Source: JAAYYM01 sp964638005 (lineage in GTDB: Bacteria; Bacillota; Clostridia; Lachnospirales; Lachnospiraceae). Taken from it: DNA of 64,000 nucleotides. The position numbers and the translations under genes were made by a program. The stretch is from the NCBI GenBank assembly GCA_964638005.1, contig CAZWXS010000007.1, forward strand, positions 6,266 to 70,265. The letters run 5' to 3'. Under the pieces are notes generated by a model. It made no database searches, was not told the DNA's origin, and worked only from the letters and a program-made list of their open reading frames with translations. Positions 36,214 through 44,490 of this stretch are shown here, one piece after another; position 1 is the stretch's first letter, and each line of letters opens with the position of its first letter.

Positions 36214-37434
36214 TTATATGAAATGTGATTCCAGCAGTTTCACAGAACGGCTGACATCAAAATTTTCTTCCAAATATTTTCTTCCGTTTTTTCCATATTG
36301 CAGTCTCAATGCTTCATCCTCACACAACACTTTTATCCTGCCTGCAAAAGCTTCTATATCGTCCGATGCATTCCACAGCCCGCATGCCGCATCGCTTTCC
36401 ACCAATCTGCGGATGTCGGTATTTCTGTCCGTACAGGCAAGAATCGGTTTGCTCATTGCCATGTAAGACAACGTACGTGAAGGATAATTCGGAATGGTAA
36501 ATCTCACATCCAGCGAGATGATTCCGACATCACACGCCTGCATCAATGTATGATACTCATCTACCGGAATAAAATCAATAAAGCCTATATTTTCATACTT
36601 CTTTGCAGCTTCCTGTACCTTACTTTTCTCTGAGCCGTTTCCGACAAAGAGAAAATATGCCTTTTGGTAGCTTTCCAGTTGTTTGATAGCGTCAATCAAA
36701 TAATCTATCGCCTGTGGCTTTCCTAAGTTGCCGCCGAACACGAATACTGTCCGCTCTTTTGGAATCTGATAACGCTCCCGAATCTCATCCACACTTACTC
36801 CTGAGCTGTCTCTCAATGCTTTATCTAACTTTGCTATGCTCACAGTGTTCGGAAATAATTCTATTTTATCCTGTACAAGTTCCTGTTCATGTGTCCTCAG
36901 ATAATCAATATTGGCCCGGGACATACACCCGATGGTGTCAGAAAGTGCATATAGTTTTCTCTCTTTTTGTTGAAAGAAACGATGCAGCAGTCCACCATTA
37001 GAAAAAAGTCCGATATCAACTGCATTTTGCGGAAAAATATCCTTGAGCATCAGATAAGATTGGCAACCCAGATGCTTCTTACAATATGCCACCACACTGG
37101 CAAAGGTCACCGGAGGTGTTGCATAAAGCACCAGATCAAATTGTTCTGTTCTCAGGTGTTGTCTGATTGCTTTCTTAAAGCAAGGTTCTACCTTTAATGT
37201 ATTTATTCCCTTTTTAATGAAATTAACTCTGAATAATTCTCCTACCAACACACGAAGCACACGGATTCCATGCTCTGTGGATAATCCGGTTGCGGAAATA
37301 TGGCCTGCATGATCAGCAACAACCACTGTCACCTCATGACCAAGAGCAGTCAATTCGTTGATCAGATCCGAATAAATGCCCTCTTCTGTCAGGTCGATTT
37401 CAGATAAAGTTAAGTAGAGTATCTTCTTCTGCAT
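36214..37434 (-). CDS. WbuB-like GT4 glycosyltransferase (possible L-FucNAc transferase)
   Basis: A 406-residue GT-B enzyme. The N-terminal half has a FDLVLYATPPVTFASVVAY stretch followed by LMLKDIFPQNAVDIGL, a pattern found in WbuB and its relatives. The C-terminal half has FVFGGNLGKPQAIDYLIDAI and the donor site around CDVGIISLDVRFTIPNYPSRTLSYMA. In Escherichia coli WbuB is proposed to transfer an N-acetyl-L-fucosamine-type sugar. Here it lies immediately upstream of the capEFG trio that makes UDP-FucNAc, which supports the same donor. GGGAG lies before the ATG. The gene is 26 bases downstream of the ATP-grasp gene. Confidence 0.85.
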   Translation of the reverse strand: MQKKILYLTLSEIDLTEEGIYSDLINELTALGHEVTVVVADHAGHISATGLSTEHGIRVLRVLVGELFRVNFIKKGINTLKVEPCFKKAIRQHLRTEQFDLVLYATPPVTFASVVAYCKKHLGCQSYLMLKDIFPQNAVDIGLFSNGGLLHRFFQQKERKLYALSDTIGCMSRANIDYLRTHEQELVQDKIELFPNTVSIAKLDKALRDSSGVSVDEIRERYQIPKERTVFVFGGNLGKPQAIDYLIDAIKQLESYQKAYFLFVGNGSEKSKVQEAAKKYENIGFIDFIPVDEYHTLMQACDVGIISLDVRFTIPNYPSRTLSYMAMSKPILACTDRNTDIRRLVESDAACGLWNASDDIEAFAGRIKVLCEDEALRLQYGKNGRKYLEENFDVSRSVKLLESHFI

Positions 37435-37460
37435 TCCGCTCTCCCATTGTGTCTGTCTTA

Positions 37461-38417
37461 CTATCGTATCATGATCTCGTTATATTTCATCATGTATTTT
37501 CCAAGCTCGTACCGGCCGATCTCAACTTCATTTTCCTGACCTGACAGATTCTTAAGAATCAGCTTCGGCACATTCATCCCACACGCATACGCATGCGGAT
37601 AACCGCCGCCAAACCTGGGATTGACTTCTGAGATATAATAAGTGCCGTCAATCTTGAAAATATCGATATCAATGATTCCCCGCAGTCCCAGTCGTTCTAC
37701 AAAGTCTGCAATCAGTTTAAATAATGCTTCATCCTTAACCGAAACAGATTTATCTGTCTCACCGGCACGCATTACGATCTTCTCTTTCACAAAGATTGCT
37801 TTTGTCTTCCCGGAAATCAGATCCACATAGACATCTGCACCATATTCCGTGCCATTCATGTATTCCTGCACCATCAGATCATCATACAGCGCGAATAGGA
37901 CATCAATCTCTTTCTGTCCCTGTACACGGTTGATATTGATGCTTGCACTGCCTTTGACCGGCTTTACAAACACCGGAAACGAAATCTCACCGGCTTCGGC
38001 TGCTGCCACAAAACTGTCTCTGTCCACATAACATTTTCCTGTCGGAATTCCGAACTCCAATAGTTTCTGATACATTCTGTATTTATCAAAGCAGATTTCC
38101 GTTGCCTCATAGGGCGAGATGATCGGTGTACATCCGACTGCCAGAAACTCTTCCCTGTGTTCTGCAAGCATAGAAAGTTCCGGATCGATCAATGAAAATG
38201 CTCCGTCAATATGCTCTTTTTTACAAATATCCAAAATCACATCTATATAGCCCGGTTCTGTAATTCTCGGAACAATATAATAGGCATCTGCTTCATAAAT
38301 AGCCGGTGCCAGATCACTGCAATCTGTAGCGATGATCTTTCCTGTGTTACCGACTTCCTTCTTAAAATACTGTACAACTTTATTTCTGGTTCCTGCGCTT
38401 AAAATCAATAGATTCAT
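37461..38417 (-). CDS. ATP-grasp ligase
   Basis: A 318-residue ATP-grasp protein. The order is a pre-ATP Rossmann-like domain (1 to about 100), a KPVKGSASININRV stretch for the P-loop-like glycine/serine turn near 150, QEYMNGTEYGADVYVD, and FKIDGTYYISEVNPRFGGGYPHAYACG near 270, which holds the metal-binding Glu and Asn. Such enzymes join a carboxylate, through an acyl phosphate, to an amine. It lies between a PLP-dependent enzyme gene and a WbuB-like transferase gene, downstream of a PglF/PglE/PglC-like set. I infer that it attaches an amino acid or similar acid to the amino group of a 4-amino sugar. A carbamoyl- or PylC-like role is the alternative. Confidence 0.85.
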   Translation of the reverse strand: MNLLILSAGTRNKVVQYFKKEVGNTGKIIATDCSDLAPAIYEADAYYIVPRITEPGYIDVILDICKKEHIDGAFSLIDPELSMLAEHREEFLAVGCTPIISPYEATEICFDKYRMYQKLLEFGIPTGKCYVDRDSFVAAAEAGEISFPVFVKPVKGSASININRVQGQKEIDVLFALYDDLMVQEYMNGTEYGADVYVDLISGKTKAIFVKEKIVMRAGETDKSVSVKDEALFKLIADFVERLGLRGIIDIDIFKIDGTYYISEVNPRFGGGYPHAYACGMNVPKLILKNLSGQENEVEIGRYELGKYMMKYNEIMIR

Positions 38418-38444
38418 GTAAACGATTCTTCCTTTTCTCAGAAT

Positions 38445-39401
38445 TTACTGCTGCACCCGATCGAAAAACAGGGGCGTGCCGCCTGTGTGGATAAAGAGAA
38501 CATTACTGTCCTTGATTCCGTTGTCCCTGATATAAGTCTGCATTCCGCAAAATGCCTTGCCGACATAAGTTGTATCCATCGGGATTCCCTCTTGCCGTAA
38601 CACCTGATTGATCGTATCTGTTACCTGTGTATCATAATTTCCATATCCTTCTTTTCGATAGGCATCGGTAAAAATCAAATGTTCTTCAAAATCCATCGGC
38701 ATATTGGCTTCATACTGCTCAAAGTATTCCCGGATACTGTCACTGATCACTTCATATCCGCGTTCCTTTGTTCTTGCAATGCTGATGCCGACAATCTGCT
38801 GATCCTCCCTGCGGGCTAAAAGCTGTCCGCACACAAGTCCTGCCTGTGTCGTACCCGTTCCTGAGGCAAAGAAAATATAATCAAATTTCGTTCCTGTTTT
38901 CTGCTCATAATTCAGGATTTCCTCATATGCTTCCACATATGCGGCCGTGCCAAGATTTCCGTGACCGCCACCCTGAATGAAATAGGGATTCTTTCCTTCC
39001 CCTCTCAGTCGTTCCAGGCAGGCATCAATCGTCTGGCTGACCTGTTCTACCGGACAGATTTCAATCGTTGCCCCGAAGAGCTCTGTCATTCTGGAATTCA
39101 TCGTCTCCTCATAATGATCCTTCGGAGAAATGATATGACATGAAATCCCCATCGCCGATGCCATATTTGCAATGATGCGGCAGTGGTTAGAACTGCCGGA
39201 ACCATATGTAACAACCACATCCGGCTTCTCTTGAAGCATATCCGCATAGAAAAACTTTGCTTTTCTCGCTTTATTTCCACCAAAACTAAAAGGAATGAGG
39301 TCTTCCCGCTTCATGTAGAAACGATTTCCCTGTAGTGTCTCATGAAGTTCATGAATGGGTGTTGCCTGCTGTTGATTCGATAATACCGGTATGAAATTCA
39401 T
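38445..39401 (-). CDS. PLP-dependent enzyme of the ACC deaminase / D-cysteine desulfhydrase family
   Basis: A 318-residue fold-type II PLP enzyme. The PLP lysine is in FSFGGNKARKAKFF, followed by VTYGSGSSNHCRIIAN for substrate binding. The glycine-rich phosphate loop is FFASGTGTTQAGLVCG, and FIHTGGTPLFFD closes the site. Relatives deaminate D-cysteine, ACC or other small amino acids, or act as racemases. In this place between the PglC-like transferase gene and the ATP-grasp gene it may supply or process the amino acid that the ligase uses. That idea rests on position only. Its ATG overlaps the PglC stop in an ATGA junction, so it is coupled to glycan initiation. Confidence 0.85.
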   Translation of the reverse strand: MNFIPVLSNQQQATPIHELHETLQGNRFYMKREDLIPFSFGGNKARKAKFFYADMLQEKPDVVVTYGSGSSNHCRIIANMASAMGISCHIISPKDHYEETMNSRMTELFGATIEICPVEQVSQTIDACLERLRGEGKNPYFIQGGGHGNLGTAAYVEAYEEILNYEQKTGTKFDYIFFASGTGTTQAGLVCGQLLARREDQQIVGISIARTKERGYEVISDSIREYFEQYEANMPMDFEEHLIFTDAYRKEGYGNYDTQVTDTINQVLRQEGIPMDTTYVGKAFCGMQTYIRDNGIKDSNVLFIHTGGTPLFFDRVQQ

Positions 39402-40027
39402 GATACGCCTTCCCTTTTCTGTCTGTAGACATCAAAATCCTCAACCGTCTGTGCCGAACCGGATAACGCTCCTGATCTCTTCAATACTTTGAAGACCGTT
39501 GTCCATAAAATCTTGATATCCATGGCAAATGTACAGTGATCTACATATTCGATGTCATATCTGAAACGATCTTCCCAGCCAAGTGCATTCCGTCCGTTGA
39601 CCTGTGCCAGTCCTGTGAGTCCCGGTCTGACATCGTGACGTCTCTTTTCTTCTTCTGTATAATAAGGCAGATACTTAATGAGCAACGGTCTCGGACCGAC
39701 AATGCTCATGTCTCCCTTGAAAATATTAAATAATTCCGGCAATTCATCCAGACTCGTAGAACGCAGCTTCTTTCCAAAAGAATTCAAGCGAACTTCATCC
39801 GGCAGATATTCGCCGTTTGCATCCTTTTCATCTGTCATGGAACGAAACTTATACATATCAAAGATCTTTTCATTTCTTCCCGGGCGCTTTTGTCTGAACA
39901 GGACCGGACTTCCAAGTTTTACACGTACCAAAAGCGCAAGCACCAGATATACCGGTGACAGCACTATGATGAAGAGTCCTGATATGATGATGTCAAATAA
40001 GCGTTTTACGTAGTTTTGATATATCAT
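39398..40027 (-). CDS. PglC-like phosphoglycosyl transferase
   Basis: A 209-residue monotopic membrane enzyme, the short form of the bacterial sugar transferase family. One membrane-inserting helix at about 12-34 is followed by RQKRPGRNEKIFDMYKFRSM and LPELFNIFKGDMSIVGPRPLL, which hold the catalytic Asp-Glu pair region and the GPRP motif. It transfers a diacetylated or modified amino sugar-1-phosphate from UDP to undecaprenyl phosphate and so starts a glycan. The start overlaps the PglE-like stop in an ATGA junction. It lacks the membrane and middle domains present in the two larger initiating transferases at 19737 and 49632. Confidence 0.92.
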   Translation of the reverse strand: MIYQNYVKRLFDIIISGLFIIVLSPVYLVLALLVRVKLGSPVLFRQKRPGRNEKIFDMYKFRSMTDEKDANGEYLPDEVRLNSFGKKLRSTSLDELPELFNIFKGDMSIVGPRPLLIKYLPYYTEEEKRRHDVRPGLTGLAQVNGRNALGWEDRFRYDIEYVDHCTFAMDIKILWTTVFKVLKRSGALSGSAQTVEDFDVYRQKREGVS

Positions 40028-41154
40028 TTTCCAAATAATCCTCTGATGATCGTGATGATCTTATCCATGTCTTCCTGTGTGTTCTTGATATCTGACGGCA
40101 GACAGATTCCTCTGTTGAAGATATCTTCACCGACACTCATACCATCCTTTACCTGTATAAAATCATTCTTGGCAAATACAGGCTGCAGGTTCATCGGCTT
40201 CCAAATCGGACGCGTCTCGATATTTTCCTTCTCAAGTGCTTCTCCAATCTGCGCCGGAGTGACTTTCGAATCTTTTGCAAGTGTCATACAGGATAACCAG
40301 AAGTTCGGCTCACTGTCTGCAAGATAAGGATTCATCGTAATTTCTGAAATATCAGCAAAACGTTTCTGATACTCGAAATAGATAGCTTTCTTCAGTGCAA
40401 CATGCTCATCCAGATGTTTCATCTGTCCGCGTCCGATTCCCGCTACAATATTGGACATTCTATAATTGTATCCAATTTCCTTATGCTCATAATGCTTTGC
40501 CGGTTCTCTTGCCTGTGTGGATAAAAAAAGTGTTTTCTTCGTATAGGCTTCGTTATTAGATGCTAACATTCCTCCGCCGGAAGTTGTAATGATCTTATTT
40601 CCGTTAAAGGAAAAGATACCGATCTCGCCAAAGCTTCCTGTCTGTTTTCCCTGATAAGTTGAGCCCAATGACTCTGCTGCATCCTCTACAAACGGTACTC
40701 CGTGCTTCTTGCAGATTGCTGCGATCTGATCCAGTTTTGCAGGTGTTCCATAGAGGTTCGCCGAAATGACTGCCTTTGCATTCGGATATTTCTCAAATGC
40801 CTTTTCCAGTGCCTTTGGATCCATATTCCATGTCTCTTCTTCACTATCGATAAAAACCGGAACCGCACCTACATAAGTGATCGGATTCGCTGTCGCCGAA
40901 AATGTCAGGGAAGAACAAAATACAATGTCACCCGCTCCGACTCCCAGCACCTTAAATGCCATATGAATTGCTGCTGTTCCTGCACTCAATGCTGTTGCAT
41001 GCTTGATTCCTGTGTAGGCACATATATCTTCTTCCAATCCTGTTACATTCGCCCCGAGTGGTGCCACCCAGTTTGTATCAAATGCTAACTGGATATACTC
41101 CATTTCTTCCTGATGCATCGTAGGACATGATAAAAATATTTTCTTATTCTCCAT
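40024..41154 (-). CDS. UDP-4-keto sugar aminotransferase (PglE-like)
   Basis: A 376-residue DegT/DnrJ-type PLP aminotransferase. It has LSCPTMHQEEMEYIQLAF near the start, ALSAGTAAIHMAFKVLG, FVEDAAESLGSTYQGKQTGSFG, and the Schiff-base lysine in SFNGNKIITTSGGGML. The NTNWVAPLG motif and the GNKIITTSGGG form are typical of PglE and related C4 aminotransferases. The partner 4,6-dehydratase gene lies just upstream and overlaps by 11 bases. I start at the ATG at 41154; the longer in-frame extension lies wholly inside the dehydratase gene. It should give UDP-2-acetamido-4-amino-2,4,6-trideoxyglucose. The GNAT/PglD acetyltransferase that normally follows is not here. Confidence 0.88.
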   Translation of the reverse strand: MENKKIFLSCPTMHQEEMEYIQLAFDTNWVAPLGANVTGLEEDICAYTGIKHATALSAGTAAIHMAFKVLGVGAGDIVFCSSLTFSATANPITYVGAVPVFIDSEEETWNMDPKALEKAFEKYPNAKAVISANLYGTPAKLDQIAAICKKHGVPFVEDAAESLGSTYQGKQTGSFGEIGIFSFNGNKIITTSGGGMLASNNEAYTKKTLFLSTQAREPAKHYEHKEIGYNYRMSNIVAGIGRGQMKHLDEHVALKKAIYFEYQKRFADISEITMNPYLADSEPNFWLSCMTLAKDSKVTPAQIGEALEKENIETRPIWKPMNLQPVFAKNDFIQVKDGMSVGEDIFNRGICLPSDIKNTQEDMDKIITIIRGLFGK

Positions 41155-43057
41155 CTTGACCGCCAGCTTTCTGTTCTGTTTTTCTTCTCTGATAGGTTGG
41201 TACGATTTTCTGTATCCATCCTCTAATCTCTTCATTATCCGCCTCAATCTTGGAGTCGCTCTTTAAATCCTCCAGTTGGGCAAAGAATTTTCCCTCATCA
41301 AAATCAATCGGTTTTCCGATGTGAATGAGCTTATTTGCCGTTTCCTGCATGCCCTCTTCCTTCATTAGGAGCTCTTCATAGAGCTTCTCTCCGGGACGCA
41401 GGCCCGTGAATTGTATCTGAATGTCCTCTCCCGGTACGTATCCGGACAGACGAATCAGATTCATCGCCAGATCCAGTATCCTAACCGGCTCTCCCATATC
41501 CAGCACAAAAATCTCTCCGCCCTTTGCATAGGCACCTGCCTGCAATACGAGAGATACCGCCTCCGGAATGGTCATAAAATATCGAATGATATCAGGATGT
41601 GTAACCGTAACAGGTCCACCCGATGCAATCTGCTTTCTAAAAAGAGGTATGACACTGCCGTTGCTGCCGAGTACATTACCGAAACGCACCGCCACAAATT
41701 CTGTTGCTCCACGATTATTATATGCCTGCACGATCATCTCACAGATTCTCTTGCTGGCACCCATGATGTTGGTTGGATTCACTGCTTTGTCTGTAGAAAT
41801 CATGACGAATTTCTTCGCACCATAGTGAAGTGCCGCATCCGCAGTCTTCCATGTCCCGAGAACATTGTTCTTAATGGCCTCGTTCGGGCTCTCCTCCATA
41901 AGCGGCACATGCTTATGTGCTGCTGCATGATATACGATATCAGGTCTGTATTTTTCAAAGATTGCATTGATACGATTGGTATTTCTGACAGAACCGATCA
42001 ATACAAGCAGATTCATCTCCGGATACTTCTTGACAAGCTCCTGTTGTATGTCATATGCGCTGTTCTCATAAATGTCAAATATGATCAGCTGTTTCGGCTG
42101 TGAATCGGCTATCTGACGACATAACTCACTGCCGATGGAACCGCCGCCGCCCGTCACAAGAACGATCTTATCCCGCACATATCCCATGATGGAATCCAGA
42201 TCGACTGCAATCGGATCTCTGCCCAGCAAATCAATGACATCTACCTTTCTAAGCTGACTGACGTTCACCTCGCCGTTTACCAACTGATAGATACCGGGTA
42301 AGGTCTTCAACTCACATTTCGTCTCTTTGCATATTTCAAGAATTTCTTTAACAACAAGTCTCGGAGCCGCAGGCATTGCGATAATGATTTCATCGATATC
42401 ATACTTTGCCGCATATTCGAGAATATCATTTCTGTCACCGACAACCTTTACGCCATGAATATAATTACCGATTTTGGATTTGTCATCATCAATCACACAC
42501 AATGCACTTTTCTGAATGAATTTGCTTGTGTTCATTTCCCTGATAAGGGAATTTCCGGCATCACCGGCACCGATTACCATGACATTAACGTTTTTGGCCT
42601 TATCAGTCCTTTTCTCTACAAATGTACGGAACGCCCTGTAAGAAAACCTTCCGATCGCTGCAAACGCCAATAAGAAACCACCAAACGCAACAAAACAGGT
42701 TCTGGGATAAACCCATTTCAAAATCATATTTACAATCACCATCTGTGAAATGGCAGATACCATACAGGCAATGATGACATTTGCCACCTCGGTCGCGCCT
42801 GCATACTCCCACAAACTTTGATACAGGTGCAAAACCCAAAAAGCCAAAAGCGTAATTACGATGCTGTAGGGCAGATAATTCCATGCCGATTCAATGTAAG
42901 CTCCTGCATCCGGTTGCGCAAGTACCTCTGCATAACTGAAATCAAACCGGGTAATCAAACCCAGATAGGTAGCTGCCATAACCGATAAAATATCATATGC
43001 GATCAACATCATTCTTCTTGCGAATAGTTGTCTGTTCTTTATCATTATATTTGCCAT
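41144..43057 (-). CDS. Membrane-bound UDP-GlcNAc 4,6-dehydratase (PglF/CapD-like)
   Basis: A 637-residue protein of the PglF/EpsC family. Four or five N-terminal membrane helices (to about residue 140) are followed by a first Rossmann domain with MVIGAGDAGNSLI, then the catalytic SDR domain with LVTGGGGSIGSELCRQI near 300. HAAAHKHVPLMEESPNEAIKNN is the family signature, and M-G-A-S-K replaces YxxxK. It makes UDP-4-keto-6-deoxy-GlcNAc at the membrane. A clear promoter lies at 43107-43135 upstream, so this gene starts its own transcription unit, which continues into the PglE- and PglC-like genes. FAVRFGNVLGSNGSV is intact. Confidence 0.92.
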   Translation of the reverse strand: MANIMIKNRQLFARRMMLIAYDILSVMAATYLGLITRFDFSYAEVLAQPDAGAYIESAWNYLPYSIVITLLAFWVLHLYQSLWEYAGATEVANVIIACMVSAISQMVIVNMILKWVYPRTCFVAFGGFLLAFAAIGRFSYRAFRTFVEKRTDKAKNVNVMVIGAGDAGNSLIREMNTSKFIQKSALCVIDDDKSKIGNYIHGVKVVGDRNDILEYAAKYDIDEIIIAMPAAPRLVVKEILEICKETKCELKTLPGIYQLVNGEVNVSQLRKVDVIDLLGRDPIAVDLDSIMGYVRDKIVLVTGGGGSIGSELCRQIADSQPKQLIIFDIYENSAYDIQQELVKKYPEMNLLVLIGSVRNTNRINAIFEKYRPDIVYHAAAHKHVPLMEESPNEAIKNNVLGTWKTADAALHYGAKKFVMISTDKAVNPTNIMGASKRICEMIVQAYNNRGATEFVAVRFGNVLGSNGSVIPLFRKQIASGGPVTVTHPDIIRYFMTIPEAVSLVLQAGAYAKGGEIFVLDMGEPVRILDLAMNLIRLSGYVPGEDIQIQFTGLRPGEKLYEELLMKEEGMQETANKLIHIGKPIDFDEGKFFAQLEDLKSDSKIEADNEEIRGWIQKIVPTYQRRKTEQKAGGQDGE

Positions 43058-43106
43058 TCTTTCTCTTTGTCATAAAAATCAATAACGCTTATACGCGTAT
43101 CGAATT

Positions 43107-43135
43107 ATTATACCAAATTTTCTGCATCAATTCAA
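43107..43135 (-). promoter_or_regulatory. Putative promoter of the PglF-like gene
   Basis: On the minus strand TTGAAT (43135-43130), 17 bases, TATAAT (43112-43107). A perfect 10-base palindrome, ATACGCGTAT, lies at 43091-43100, just where transcription should start, and could be an operator. The gene begins 50 bases downstream of the -10. Confidence 0.65.
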
Positions 43136-43162
43136 GATTTCCGACTTCTTTCCGTACATATA

Positions 43163-44458
43163 TCATGACGACTCTGCAGTTTCACGCCGCCTCTTGTTCA
43201 CAAGCGTAAATAACAGCATGAATAACAGCATGAACGGCGGCACAATAAAATAATTCTCAAAGAAGGAAGTCATCAGCATTGCAAAGATTCCGGCTGCTGC
43301 AAATCTTGAAACGGCATCCGATGCCATCTGTTCCCGCAGTTTCAGCAAAAGCGGAAGCAAAAAGCAAAGCACTATGACAAATACAATCGGTCCATGCACG
43401 AACAAAATATCCAAAAGCCCGTTATGCACCTCAAATGTACCCTCCAGATTCGTAACGTGCAGTGTATAGGAGGAACCCATTCCCGTAATCGGATGTCTGA
43501 GATACTCTCCCCAAAGTTCTCCCCATACCTCTTCGCGGCCGGAAAAGATATCCTTATACAAAATCTTGATATTCAATGTTTCCCGCATCCCTCCGAGCCA
43601 TACCAGAAGAACAGAAAACAGAACCGTTCCGATGGTCAGTCCAAAACTGATGACTGCAAAGCATACCTTTCCCACCGTATTCATCCAAAACTTCCCCGGA
43701 ATCAAGATCAACACGACAAAAGCCAGTGCACCGATCAATGCGCAACGCGATAAATAATAAGAAATAATCTCAAACCCGAGAATCAATAGCGTTGCCTGAA
43801 GTATCCAAAAATATTTCTGCTGTTCCTTCCGCTTCAGTATCATGAACAGAGTCGCTGCGGCATACACCAGATAGAACAGAAACAAATCTCTGTAAGCCAC
43901 ATAGGTGACTCTGCACCCTATGCACATCAGCACAATCTGCCCAATCCAGACATAATCATATCTATGCTCCTGTTTCAGCATTTCCAGAAGAATCATGCCA
44001 AACAGCAGCCCTGTCAAAAGCACCAGTCCGCCATAATTGATATTAAATCCCTGATAGTAACCCTTAGGTGTCAATGTCCAATAGAAAAAGAAGGCCAGTT
44101 CGACAGCACATACCACCAATATCTGCACTCTTCCTACCACTACCTTATCGATCAAAAACAAAACCAGCAGCAGATCGACCACTGTCAGCAGTGCACCCTT
44201 CCCGGAATCGACCACAAAAAGATTGACCAATGTCAGTACATCCGCAAACAACATCAGATAAAAAGCCGGTTCACGAAATGCTTTCTTCAAATCCACATAA
44301 CATAAAAAAGCGATACCGAGTGCCAATGCAGTTATCAGCGTTGCATAGACCGCCGTTATTTCCTGCAAGGGTTTGTAAAACCATGATCCTGCAATGATGA
44401 TAAATAGAGCAGTTAATATGCTTATCGTCCCTATTTGTTCACGTTTTTCTGTGCTCAT
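43163..44458 (-). CDS. O-antigen ligase/polymerase-like membrane protein (Wzy)
   Basis: A 431-residue protein with about twelve hydrophobic helices. The Wzy_C-type segment HPITGMGSSYTLHV, then EVHNGLLDILFVHGPIVF near 360, lies in the large outside loop. A related protein is encoded at 45922-47115: both share a FSGR-(E/Q)-x-(V/I)-W stretch, the PITG(M/I)GS motif and a LLLVLFLIDKVVVGR-like helix. It should polymerise lipid-linked units or ligate them to an acceptor. It is the last gene of the 54733-43163 module; the promoter of the next unit follows. The gap to the flippase gene upstream is 32 bases. Confidence 0.83.
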   Translation of the reverse strand: MSTEKREQIGTISILTALFIIIAGSWFYKPLQEITAVYATLITALALGIAFLCYVDLKKAFREPAFYLMLFADVLTLVNLFVVDSGKGALLTVVDLLLVLFLIDKVVVGRVQILVVCAVELAFFFYWTLTPKGYYQGFNINYGGLVLLTGLLFGMILLEMLKQEHRYDYVWIGQIVLMCIGCRVTYVAYRDLFLFYLVYAAATLFMILKRKEQQKYFWILQATLLILGFEIISYYLSRCALIGALAFVVLILIPGKFWMNTVGKVCFAVISFGLTIGTVLFSVLLVWLGGMRETLNIKILYKDIFSGREEVWGELWGEYLRHPITGMGSSYTLHVTNLEGTFEVHNGLLDILFVHGPIVFVIVLCFLLPLLLKLREQMASDAVSRFAAAGIFAMLMTSFFENYFIVPPFMLLFMLLFTLVNKRRRETAESS

Positions 44459-44490
44459 TGTCCATTCAACCTCTCATTTCTATGCACAAT

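Noticed and set aside
41411..42103. 230-codon plus-strand open frame
   Set aside because: Antisense to the PglF-like dehydratase gene with intact catalytic motifs.
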